In this document: in pieces, positions 8,399-16,764 of the stretch
Numbering within the stretch: position 1 is the first letter of the stretch
How the letters are laid out: each line of letters opens with the position of its first letter
Assembly (NCBI GenBank): GCA_963579905.1
Contig: CAUZIZ010000005.1
Location: 8,355-72,354 of the forward strand
Length of the DNA: 64,000 nt
Reading direction: 5' to 3'
Source: CAUZIZ01 sp963579905
Lineage (GTDB): Bacteria; Acidobacteriota; UBA6911; RPQK01; JAJDTT01
The notes under the pieces: model-generated
The model's input: the letters and a program-made list of their open reading frames with translations, nothing else
Databases searched by the model: none
Told to the model about the DNA's origin: nothing
Position numbers and translations under genes: made by a program

Positions 8399-9447
8399 TG
8401 GATCTGCCCGCCGTACCTGCAATCGGATTCAATCACACCGCCTTACACCGGCTACTCCGCAGGCTGGAGCGGCCTCTAAACCCGTTGCGGTGTATCCTGC
8501 TGCCGTTGCTGCTGCTCTGGATCTGTGAGCCGGTTGAGGGAGCCCAACTGCGGCGTGTGAGTCTCATCATCCGCGGTCTTGCGGGAATGCCGGAGTATGA
8601 AGAGGCGTTCTCCGGCTGGACCTCAAAGTTGGAGCTAATGCTCGCTGCTCAACCCGACAATCGCGTTGCGGTACTGGATGGGAGCACCCAGAAGCGGGAA
8701 GAGATTCTGGCAACCGTGTCCGAAGTCCTCTCGCTCTTGCCCCCGCAGGGAGACCTCTGGATTTTTCTGGTGGGTCATGGAAGCTACGACGGACGCGACT
8801 ATAAGTTCAACATTGCTGGCCCCGACATCACTGGAGACGATCTGGCAAGGTTGCTCGATAGAGGGAAGGAGGGAAGAACCTTCCTGATTGCGGGAACCAG
8901 TGCGAGTGGGATTCTCATACCTAAATTGAGCGGCGAGAACAGAGTTGTCGTCACCGCAACCAAGAACCAGTTAGAGCGGCAGCCGCCGCTGTTTCTGTCC
9001 TTTCTCGTCGAGGCCGGCACCACACTTGAAGCCGACCGCGATAAGAATGGGAAGGTCTCTCTGCTCGAGGCTTTCTTGTTTAGCCGCAGAAGGGTTGAGG
9101 ACTGGTTCCAGGAGAAGGGACGCCTCCAGACCGAACACGCCTTGTTGGATGACTCATCCAGTATTCTCTTGGGCGGGGACAAAAAAGACGCCAGCGATCA
9201 GGTTCGCGCTGGCACCGGGCTTCTGGCCAGTATCGCCTATCTTTCGGTACCTCAGGAAGAAGTTCTGGCCTCGCCCGATGCCCGAGCGCTGGTCCAGAGA
9301 AAAAGCCAACTGGAACGCGAGATAGACGATCTGAAACTGCACAAGCACGAGTTTGCCGAAGACGTTTACTATCAGCGTCTCCAGGTACTCCTGCTGGAGT
9401 TGGCGGATTTGGGAGAGCGGATCGATGCCTTGAAGGGGGAGCAGTGA
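8398..9447 (+). CDS. Secreted caspase/legumain-fold protein with substituted catalytic cysteine
   Basis: 349 residues starting at the ATG that overlaps the previous TGA. An N-terminal hydrophobic segment (about 31-49) looks like a signal peptide or anchor. The core resembles clan CD peptidases: a catalytic-His-type motif LVGHGSYDG (His127), and after the next strand the position normally reading SCxSG is TSASG (167-171), so the nucleophilic Cys is replaced by Ser168. An EF-hand-like loop DRDKNGKVSLLEA follows, also seen in prokaryotic C13-like proteins. The C-terminus is coiled coil. It probably lacks cysteine protease activity and may be a structural pseudo-peptidase. The next gene starts at the GTG overlapping its stop. 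The fold assignment is by motif only. Confidence 0.6.
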   Translation: MDLPAVPAIGFNHTALHRLLRRLERPLNPLRCILLPLLLLWICEPVEGAQLRRVSLIIRGLAGMPEYEEAFSGWTSKLELMLAAQPDNRVAVLDGSTQKREEILATVSEVLSLLPPQGDLWIFLVGHGSYDGRDYKFNIAGPDITGDDLARLLDRGKEGRTFLIAGTSASGILIPKLSGENRVVVTATKNQLERQPPLFLSFLVEAGTTLEADRDKNGKVSLLEAFLFSRRRVEDWFQEKGRLQTEHALLDDSSSILLGGDKKDASDQVRAGTGLLASIAYLSVPQEEVLASPDARALVQRKSQLEREIDDLKLHKHEFAEDVYYQRLQVLLLELADLGERIDALKGEQ

Positions 9448-11894
9448 GGCTCGGCCGGCTGGCTTTCGGCCTGTGCGTTCTCTGTCTGGCGCCGGGAATC
9501 GCTTTCGGCCAGGAGGCATCCACATCGTCCCTTCTCGTCGAAGTCCTGGATCTGATGCAGGCGGGCGCCTACGGGCAAGCGGAGGAGCGATTACAACAAG
9601 TCTCTCCAACAGATCCTCACGCGCTGAGACTTCGGCTGGAACTGGCCCAACGAAGCGGAGCATTGGACCGCGCTGAGGCCTGTGCAGAACGCCTCTTGAG
9701 CCTCCACAACACAGGCCAGCTGCGCCTCTCGGGCGAAATCGGAGCCGCGGCATTCGCCGCCTGGAAGCTGGGTTCCTGGAAGCGGGCGAACGGACTCTTC
9801 ATTGAGGCAGCCGAGAGAAATCCGGTGCCCATCTCGGTTTATGTCGACTGGGGAAATCTCTATCTCGAAAAGTACAACGGAGCCGAGGCCGAAACCATCT
9901 TTCAGGATGCGCTGAAGTCTGAGGAAGAGAGTCCCGAGTGGTCTCGGTGGAAGAAGGATTCAGCCTATGTCGGACTGGCCGAGGCCCTCAGAGCTCAGTT
10001 CAAGGGTGGAGTTGCCGACCTGCTCGAATCGGCCCTGAAGCTCAATCCGGACAATCTGGAGATTCACGCCCTGCAAGGGTCGATGGCGATTGTGGAAGAA
10101 AACTGGAGCGACGTGGCCAAATGGATCGACTCGGGTCTCGAGAAGAATGCGAGCTATCTCCCGCTGCTTGAGGTGAAGGCTGTACAACACCATTTTCGGG
10201 GCGAAGTAGAACTCTTCGAGCAGGCTTCCGAGCGCATTTCGAGCATCAATCCTCACAGTGGCGACCTGCACGAGATTCTCGCCGACCTCTCCGTGATGAA
10301 GCGGCGGCTGGAGGATGCAATCGGATTCTACCGCGAGTCATTACGGCGAAACCCGAGGCAGTGGTCGGCTCTGGGATCGCTCGGAATCAACCTGCTTCGA
10401 CTCGGAAGGGAAGAAGAGGGAAAGCAGGTTCTGGAGCGGGCCTATGACAAAGATCCCTTTAGTATCGCGACTGTGAACACGCTGCGACTGTTGGATAGCT
10501 TTGACCGCTTTCATAGCTTCAAGACGGAGCATTTTTCGGTGCGGCTGCACCAGAAAGAGGCAGCGGCTTTGCGTCCTTATATAGAGGAACTGCTGGAGCG
10601 AAGCCTGACCACTCTCGAACAAAAGTACCGGCATGAAATCTCCGGAAAATACCTCTTCGAAATGTATCCCGACCACGAGGACTTTGCCGTCCGTACCCTG
10701 GGTCTGCCCGGCTTGGGTGCTCTAGGAGCAACCTTTGGACGCATCCTTGCGATGGATTCTCCTTCCGCTAGAAAACAGGGAAGCTTTCACTGGGGTTCGA
10801 CCTTGTGGCACGAGATGGCCCATGTCGTGATTCTTTCGTTGAGCGCCAATCGGGTTCCCCGCTGGTTTACCGAGGGCATTTCAATGATGGAGGAAAAGTT
10901 GGCTGGCGCGGGATGGGGCGAGTATCTAACGCCAGGCTTCGTTCGTGCCTACAAGGATGGCGAACTGCTGCCCCTAGGTGAGCTCAACTCTGGCTTCGAA
11001 CGGCCCAAGAACCGGCGCCAGCTCGAGATAAGTTACCTTCAGGCGGGCTGGGTCTGTGAGTTTCTAGCTTCCCGCTACGGTGTGGACAAGCTTCGCGAGC
11101 TGGTGGTAGCGTTCGGGGAGGGAAAAACGACTGAGGTTACCTTCCAGAAGGTGTTGGGCGCACCCATGGCTGAGATTGAGAAACTTTTCCTGGAAGAAAT
11201 GGAACAGACTTTGACACCCCTCGTCCACAGCTTGAAACGACCGGAAGCTCCCACCCCTGAGAAGGAGGAAGGCTCCGAGACGGATCACCTCGAAGACATG
11301 AGGGTTGCTGTCGAGAAGAACCCAGAGAATTATTACCTGAACCTGACCCTCGGAGAGGAACTCCATGAGTCGGGAGACAGTGAGGGCGCCATCCCGTTCC
11401 TCGAAAAAGCAGTTGACTTGTTTCCCCCGTACGCGGAAAAGGGGAGTGCTTATGACCTGCTGCTTCAGATCTACGAGGCGCAAGAGGACTCGCCGAAGGT
11501 GGAAGAGACGTTGCGTCGGTGGTGGAAGGTCGCACCCAAGTTTCCAGAGAATGCACTTAGACTCGCCGAACTCCTTATACAAAGGAACGCGATCGATGAG
11601 ACGATACAGTACTTGGAAGAGGTGCCGTACGTGGATCCCCTCAATCAAGAGCTCCACCAGATGTTGGGTGACCTCTACCTGAAAACAGATCGTCCCGACG
11701 TTGCAGTGCGCGAGTTCCGGGTGCTTCTTAATCTGGAGCCCCTCGATTCCTCAGAGGCGCACTTCCAGTTGGGACGGGCCCTGTATCAGAAAGGAGATCT
11801 GGAGGCCGCCAGACGCCAAGCACTGCTCTCCCTCGAGATTGCTCCCGGCTATCAGAAGGCCCAGAAATTACTGTTGGAGTTGGTACGTCAATGA
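9444..11894 (+). CDS. Exported TPR protein with gluzincin-type zinc peptidase domain
   Basis: 816 residues from a GTG start embedded in the preceding stop codon. The N-terminus is a signal peptide ending near AFGQEAS. Tetratricopeptide-like helices occupy roughly 25-350. A peptidase MA-like domain follows with WHEMAHVV (His456, Glu457, His460) and a downstream Glu in PRWFTEGISMMEE as expected third zinc ligand. More TPR repeats run from about 600 to the end (GEELHESGDSEGAIPFLEKA, LGDLYLKTDRPDVAVREF). The zinc site looks intact, so it is probably an active envelope metallopeptidase with protein-binding repeats. It is translationally coupled to the pseudo-caspase upstream and the DUF4159 gene downstream (ATGA overlap). 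Confidence 0.8.
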   Translation: MRLGRLAFGLCVLCLAPGIAFGQEASTSSLLVEVLDLMQAGAYGQAEERLQQVSPTDPHALRLRLELAQRSGALDRAEACAERLLSLHNTGQLRLSGEIGAAAFAAWKLGSWKRANGLFIEAAERNPVPISVYVDWGNLYLEKYNGAEAETIFQDALKSEEESPEWSRWKKDSAYVGLAEALRAQFKGGVADLLESALKLNPDNLEIHALQGSMAIVEENWSDVAKWIDSGLEKNASYLPLLEVKAVQHHFRGEVELFEQASERISSINPHSGDLHEILADLSVMKRRLEDAIGFYRESLRRNPRQWSALGSLGINLLRLGREEEGKQVLERAYDKDPFSIATVNTLRLLDSFDRFHSFKTEHFSVRLHQKEAAALRPYIEELLERSLTTLEQKYRHEISGKYLFEMYPDHEDFAVRTLGLPGLGALGATFGRILAMDSPSARKQGSFHWGSTLWHEMAHVVILSLSANRVPRWFTEGISMMEEKLAGAGWGEYLTPGFVRAYKDGELLPLGELNSGFERPKNRRQLEISYLQAGWVCEFLASRYGVDKLRELVVAFGEGKTTEVTFQKVLGAPMAEIEKLFLEEMEQTLTPLVHSLKRPEAPTPEKEEGSETDHLEDMRVAVEKNPENYYLNLTLGEELHESGDSEGAIPFLEKAVDLFPPYAEKGSAYDLLLQIYEAQEDSPKVEETLRRWWKVAPKFPENALRLAELLIQRNAIDETIQYLEEVPYVDPLNQELHQMLGDLYLKTDRPDVAVREFRVLLNLEPLDSSEAHFQLGRALYQKGDLEAARRQALLSLEIAPGYQKAQKLLLELVRQ

Positions 11895-12634
11895 GAGCTT
11901 TCATGACGGCCTTCTTGGGTGCTGTCGCTCTTATCTGGGTTCTGAGGCCTGTCCTCAGTCTCGATGTTCCTGCCCCTCGAGATCCAAAGGATCCCAGCCT
12001 TTTCCAATTCGTACGGATTCGATACAACGGCTATCTCGGAGGCTGGGGCAGCGGGCGTTGGGTGCCTCCCTGGATGCACGACTATCCGCGAGCAGAACGA
12101 AACTTCTTGAAGATCCTCATGGAGTTGACCACTGCTGAGACAACGGCTGAATCGTATCTGATCCTGGATCTAGATGACCCTGAAATCATGAACTACCCGG
12201 TTTTGTACGTCAGCGAACCCGGATATTGGAACATTACCGACTCGGAGGCCAGCAATTTCAAGGAATACCTGTTGCGTGGCGGCTTTGTCATCTTCGACGA
12301 TTTCAGGGGAGCATCGGAGTGGAGCAACTTCACAGAGTGCATGAAAAAAGTTTTTCCGAAGCGCAATTTCCAGGAGCTAGCTCTGGAGCACCCGGTCTTT
12401 CACTGCTTCTATGACATTCAGACCCTGGACATGATTCCCCCCTACGACGTGCCTGGAAAACCAGTATTCTATGGGTTGTCGGACGAAGAGGGACGTCTTC
12501 TGGCTGTGGCCAATTTCAACAACGATATCGGGGATTACTGGGAGTGGTCGGACGAGTCTCTAGTACCCATCAACTTTTCCAACGAAGCCTACAAATTCGG
12601 TATCAACTATGTCATCTACGCACTCACTCATTAA
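11891..12634 (+). CDS. DUF4159-domain exported protein
   Basis: 247 residues with an N-terminal signal peptide (MRAFMTAFLGAVALIWVL). The mature part carries DUF4159 hallmarks: FQFVRIRYNG followed by GGWGSG, YPRAERNFLKILMELTT, a central Y-P-V-L-Y-V-S-E-P-G strand and LRGGFVIFDDFRG. DUF4159 has a class-I glutamine-amidotransferase-like fold without known activity and nearly always travels with MoxR/DUF58/BatA genes. Its ATG overlaps the stop of the peptidase gene. A 107-base gap follows before the MoxR start. Confidence 0.85.
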   Translation: MRAFMTAFLGAVALIWVLRPVLSLDVPAPRDPKDPSLFQFVRIRYNGYLGGWGSGRWVPPWMHDYPRAERNFLKILMELTTAETTAESYLILDLDDPEIMNYPVLYVSEPGYWNITDSEASNFKEYLLRGGFVIFDDFRGASEWSNFTECMKKVFPKRNFQELALEHPVFHCFYDIQTLDMIPPYDVPGKPVFYGLSDEEGRLLAVANFNNDIGDYWEWSDESLVPINFSNEAYKFGINYVIYALTH

Positions 12635-12640
12635 AAAATC

Positions 12641-12661
12641 GGTCGCAGGTCGCAGGTCGCA
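12641..12661 (+). repeat. Three tandem GGTCGCA heptamers
   Basis: GGTCGCA occurs three times in a row between the DUF4159 and MoxR genes. The period of seven matches the longer heptamer array at 35284-35369, although the unit differs. Confidence 0.7.
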
Positions 12662-12741
12662 CGTTTCCGTTCTTTGAACACTGCGGCGAACCGGCCATTG
12701 GGCTCGCGGCTCAACTGACTATTGAAAACGGAGTTGTCTCA

Positions 12742-13767
12742 ATGGAAGAATTCGCGAAGACAGAAGAGCCACCTACCGAGGAGCTCATCAAAGCCTTACT
12801 GGATTCCCAAGAACGCATCATCTCCGAGCTGCGTAAGAAGATCGTAGGGCAGGACGAAGTAATCGAACAGGTTCTGATCTCTCTCTATGTGGGAGGACAT
12901 TCCCTAATTACCGGACTTCCAGGACTTGCCAAGACCCTTCTGGTAAGCAGTATCGCAGGCACGCTCGGGCTTTCCTTCAAGCGAATTCAATTCACCCCCG
13001 ACTTGATGCCCTCTGACATCACCGGGACCGAAATCATCGAGGAGGATCGCTCAACGGGGAAGAGAGCTCTCGAGTTCATCCGCGGCCCCGTTTTTGCCAA
13101 CATCGTTCTGGCCGACGAGATCAACCGGACCCCTCCGAAAACCCAGGCAGCCCTGCTCGAAGCCATGCAGGAGAGGCACGTCACCGTTCGTGGGACGACC
13201 TATGATCTGGACGCCCCTTTTTTCGTTCTCGCCACCCAGAACCCCATCGAGTTGGAAGGGACCTATCCTCTGCCTGAAGCCCAGTTGGACCGTTTCATGT
13301 TCAATATTGTCATCGACTACCTGAATGAAGATGACGAGGTAGTCGTGGTAGAGAAGACGACGGCTGAAATTGGAGAGCAGGTTGAGAAGGTGGTCTCTGG
13401 GGAGGACATCCTGCGATATCAGCAGCTTGTCCGCAAGATACCGGCGGATCAAGAGGTGGTCCGGTATGCCGTTCAGTTGACACGCAGTACCCGGCCAGGA
13501 GATGCGGTGGCCCCAGACTTTGTCCGGAATTGGGTCAGCTATGGAGCGAGCCTTCGCGCCTCGCAATTCCTGGTGTTGGGAGGAAGGGCCCGTGCCCTTA
13601 TGAAGGGTCGTTATAACGTTTCGTACGAGGACATCCGCGCGTTGGCCAGGCCTGTTTTCCGCCACCGGATTCTGACCAATTTTCATGCGGAGTCAGAGAA
13701 CGTGACTCCAGACGATATCGTGGATCGTTTGCTGGCAGCTATCAAACCGGCCGGATCGGGACTGTGA
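12742..13767 (+). CDS. MoxR-family AAA+ ATPase
   Basis: Hexameric ATPases of this family are proposed chaperones that load metal cofactors or remodel VWA-domain partners. The 341-residue protein shows Walker A GLPGLAKTLL, Walker B IVLADEINR followed by TPPKTQAALLEAMQERHV, sensor-1 FVLATQNPIELEGTYPLPEA, and a C-terminal lid with RARALMKGRYNVSYEDIRAL. The ATG at 12742 is chosen over longer readings because the residues upstream are low quality and an ACGGAG lies just before it. The next gene starts at the GTG overlapping its stop, consistent with tight co-production with the DUF58 protein. Confidence 0.95.
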   Translation: MEEFAKTEEPPTEELIKALLDSQERIISELRKKIVGQDEVIEQVLISLYVGGHSLITGLPGLAKTLLVSSIAGTLGLSFKRIQFTPDLMPSDITGTEIIEEDRSTGKRALEFIRGPVFANIVLADEINRTPPKTQAALLEAMQERHVTVRGTTYDLDAPFFVLATQNPIELEGTYPLPEAQLDRFMFNIVIDYLNEDDEVVVVEKTTAEIGEQVEKVVSGEDILRYQQLVRKIPADQEVVRYAVQLTRSTRPGDAVAPDFVRNWVSYGASLRASQFLVLGGRARALMKGRYNVSYEDIRALARPVFRHRILTNFHAESENVTPDDIVDRLLAAIKPAGSGL

Positions 13768-14663
13768 GCAAGTCCCCCTCCCTGAGATTCATCGATCCTT
13801 TGGTGCTCTCCCGAATCAGGGGTCTCCAGCTTATAGCCAAGACCGTGGTGGAAGGTTTCGTGACGGGTCTTCACCGATCTCCGTATCACGGCTTCAGCCT
13901 CAACTTTTCAGAATACCGGCAGTATGCACCGGGAGACGACATCCGAAGCATAGACTGGAAGGTCTTTGGCAGGACGGACCGCTTCTACGTAAAAAAGTAC
14001 GAAGGGGACACCAATTGCCAGATGTATCTTCTTCTGGACAACAGCGCTAGTATGGGCTACGCTAGCGGCCCCATCTCCAAGATCGACTACGCTCGCTATC
14101 TAGCGGCTTCGCTGTCCTACCTGGCTGTCCGCCAGAGTGATGCCGCCGGACTGGCTGCCTTCGACTCGGGGGTCTTCAACCGCATCCCGCCACGGGCTCA
14201 ATACAGACATTTCCTCACCATCCTTCACCGTCTTGAGCAACTCGAGCTCGGTTCGCGAAACAATATCGGCGAAGCCCTGGAGGAGCTAGCGCGTCTCATT
14301 CGAAAACGAAGCATCGTCGTCCTCATCAGCGACTTCTATCACGAAGTGGAGGAGCTCTCGAAGACGCTTCGTTTCTTCCACCACCGCGGCAACGACGTCA
14401 TTCTTTTCCATTTGCTGGATCCGGTAGAATTGAAGATGCCCCTGGCGGACAGTTGCACGCTGCAGGACATGGAGACGAGCGATTACCTTTCCTACGTTCC
14501 GGATCACTCTCGAGCAGGCTACCTTGAGCTCTTGCAGCAACATATCGGTGATCTCCAGAGGGGATGTCGCGACGCACGCATTGACTACACACTCTTGAGC
14601 ACCGACGAACCTCTGGACCGGGCCCTATACAGCTATCTTTCGGCTCGACAACGCAGGTACTGA
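13764..14663 (+). CDS. DUF58 (VWA-like) protein, MoxR partner
   Basis: 299 residues from a GTG start overlapping the MoxR stop. It contains the DUF58 core SEYRQYAPGDDIRSIDWKVF and a VWA-type metal-binding motif LLLDNSASMG, followed by SYLAVRQSDAAGLAAFDS and the strand SIVVLISDFYHE. No membrane helix is seen, so it is likely cytoplasmic. In characterised systems DUF58 proteins are obligate neighbours of MoxR ATPases and are regarded as adaptors or substrates. The gene sits in the expected position between MoxR and a BatA-like membrane VWA protein. Confidence 0.93.
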   Translation: MSKSPSLRFIDPLVLSRIRGLQLIAKTVVEGFVTGLHRSPYHGFSLNFSEYRQYAPGDDIRSIDWKVFGRTDRFYVKKYEGDTNCQMYLLLDNSASMGYASGPISKIDYARYLAASLSYLAVRQSDAAGLAAFDSGVFNRIPPRAQYRHFLTILHRLEQLELGSRNNIGEALEELARLIRKRSIVVLISDFYHEVEELSKTLRFFHHRGNDVILFHLLDPVELKMPLADSCTLQDMETSDYLSYVPDHSRAGYLELLQQHIGDLQRGCRDARIDYTLLSTDEPLDRALYSYLSARQRRY

Positions 14664-14690
14664 TTTCCGTGCTTTAAGCGAGGCGACTCG

Positions 14691-16736
14691 ATGGAGTTTT
14701 TGAACCCATTCTTCTGGCTAGGAGCCACCGCATTGACGGCTCCCATCCTGCTCCACCTGGTTCGAAGGCACCGGCGGGAGCGGGTGCCCTTCCCCTCGCT
14801 CATGTTCTTGCACCAGATTCCCACGAAAGAACTCAGAAGAAAAAAGCTGACGCACCTGTTCCTGTTGTTCCTCCGCTGTTTGGGGCTCTTGCTGATCGTC
14901 GCGGCATTCTCGCGTCCAATGGTGTCGGGGACGTGGTTCGGAAACCTAGCAATGGGAACTCCGCGTTCGTTGGTGATCCTGATCGATTCCTCGATGAGCA
15001 TGTCACGAGAGCCGGTCTGGCAGAAGGCATCCGAAGTGGCCGAGCAAAGGGTCCGATCCTTGACCGGAGGGGATGAGGGCCTGATCGTGCGGTTCGGAGA
15101 GACGGTTGAAGTTCTCTCCTCCTGGGAAGCTCGACCGGAGCGCCTCCTCAGCGTGCTGCACAGCCGCTCTGGAGCCTCGTTTGAGGGCACCTCCTATGGT
15201 GAAGCGCTCCGCGTTGCCTCCGAGCAGTTCAAAGAGCAGCAGGCCAACAGTAGGAAGGAGATCGTTCTGATTACGGACCTCCAACTCAGCGGCCTTCCGG
15301 AGAGCCAGAAGTGGAGATTGCCAGATGACGTGATTCTGACGATTGAGAGCGTAGGCGAGGAATCAGCCAACTTATTCGTCGAAGAGGTGCGGCTGGAAAG
15401 ATTCAGTTTTGGCGAGCAACATCCATACCCAATTGTTACTTTGCTGAAGTCCACGCCTCCTCAACGGCTGCAGGGCGAACTGCAGCTGTTCCTGGAAGGG
15501 CAGTTGATCGACAGGAAGGGCTTTGAGCTGAACCAGGACGGCACGGGCCAGGTGACTTTCCGACCCTTCGCATTGGAAGCGGGTCCCCACACGGGAAGGA
15601 TTGTGGCCCAAGTTGAGGACTTACTCCCGGCCGACAATATCTTCTTCTTCGTCGTCGAGAGGCGCGAATCCCAGCCTATCACGGTGGTGTCGAGTCGCCC
15701 GTCGTCGATGGTCTATTTGAAGAGCGCTCTCTCATCTGGTCAGAATCTGCCATTTCGCGTGGAGGTTGTGGAGCCTCCGGGACCAGCCCGACTAATCCCG
15801 GAAGCCAGGCCGGTCCTGATTCTAGACAATCTCGCCCGGCCGCCCCGGCCAGACGCGCTCAAGGCCTACGTCACGAACGGCGGTGGGCTTTTAGTCTCAT
15901 TGGGAAACAGCGTCCGCCCCGAGGCTTACAATCGGCTTGCGGCGGAGCTCTTTCCGGCCGAGCTGGATCAGCGTCAGTTCATTCGGAGCCGCGACCGGAA
16001 CTTTACCTCTATTACGGATGTGGACTGGCAACATCCGATCTTTTCTGTGTTCCAGGAGTCTCACCGGGCTGGCCTGGTGAGCGTTCAGTTCTATAGCTAT
16101 TGGAAGCTTCGCCCCCAGCAGGGCTCCACCGTTTTGGCTAGATTTGATGACTCCAATCCCGCCCTGCTGGAACGCACCCTGGGAAGGGGTCGGGTCCTGG
16201 TTTTCGCCTCCTCTCTCGATCGCGTCTGGACAGACTTTCCCCTACGCAGTGCCTACGTGCCTTTCTGGCACCGATTGGCCGGCTACGCCGGTGGCTGGTC
16301 GGCATCGGCCGCGGCCATGACGGTCGGTGAGATTCTTGGCTCAGATCAGTATGGGGCCAAGTCCGAGCGCGGAAGCACTAGCAGCTGGAATATTGTGGAT
16401 CCCAACGGCCAACGAGTCATCGGATTGGACCAGGAAACTCCGGATTTCGTCGAGTTGAAATTTCCAGGGCACTATGAAATAAGAAAGAACAAGAAAACCG
16501 ACTGGGTGGCAGTCAACAGCGATCCGAGGGAATCGGATCTGCAGCAGGTGCCGGTCGATAAACTGCTAGCCAGATTCCGAGCGGAGCGACCTGCGACGAG
16601 TTCCTCTCCCCAGGCGACGCGCGTTAGCCAGGAAGAACACCGCCAACCTTTGTGGTGGCCCTTGCTTCTGGCTGCTGCTCTGGTGCTGGGGATCGAGTCC
16701 CTGGTAGCAAACCATCGGCGACGGGTAATCGAGTGA
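14691..16736 (+). CDS. BatA-like membrane VWA protein
   Basis: 681 residues. The N-terminus matches the aerotolerance-regulator N-terminal domain (MEFLNPFFWLGATALTAPIL, then LHLVRRHRRERVPFPSLMFL), with helices at about 8-24 and 58-76. A VWA domain with VILIDSSMSMS and a partly conserved MIDAS site follows. A long beta-rich periplasmic section ends in a C-terminal helix (PLLLAAALVLGIESLV) and a short basic tail. A glutamine-amidotransferase-like segment (YVTNGGGLLVSLGN) sits centrally, as in the first gene of the operon, so the two proteins are likely paralogous halves of one complex. It begins 27 bases after the DUF58 stop. Confidence 0.88.
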   Translation: MEFLNPFFWLGATALTAPILLHLVRRHRRERVPFPSLMFLHQIPTKELRRKKLTHLFLLFLRCLGLLLIVAAFSRPMVSGTWFGNLAMGTPRSLVILIDSSMSMSREPVWQKASEVAEQRVRSLTGGDEGLIVRFGETVEVLSSWEARPERLLSVLHSRSGASFEGTSYGEALRVASEQFKEQQANSRKEIVLITDLQLSGLPESQKWRLPDDVILTIESVGEESANLFVEEVRLERFSFGEQHPYPIVTLLKSTPPQRLQGELQLFLEGQLIDRKGFELNQDGTGQVTFRPFALEAGPHTGRIVAQVEDLLPADNIFFFVVERRESQPITVVSSRPSSMVYLKSALSSGQNLPFRVEVVEPPGPARLIPEARPVLILDNLARPPRPDALKAYVTNGGGLLVSLGNSVRPEAYNRLAAELFPAELDQRQFIRSRDRNFTSITDVDWQHPIFSVFQESHRAGLVSVQFYSYWKLRPQQGSTVLARFDDSNPALLERTLGRGRVLVFASSLDRVWTDFPLRSAYVPFWHRLAGYAGGWSASAAAMTVGEILGSDQYGAKSERGSTSSWNIVDPNGQRVIGLDQETPDFVELKFPGHYEIRKNKKTDWVAVNSDPRESDLQQVPVDKLLARFRAERPATSSSPQATRVSQEEHRQPLWWPLLLAAALVLGIESLVANHRRRVIE

Positions 16737-16764
16737 GAGCTCCGTTTATGCGAGGTGGAATCTG

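Noticed and set aside
7397..8422. 341-codon minus-strand open frame
   Set aside because: Lies antisense to the VWA protein and has no recognisable features.
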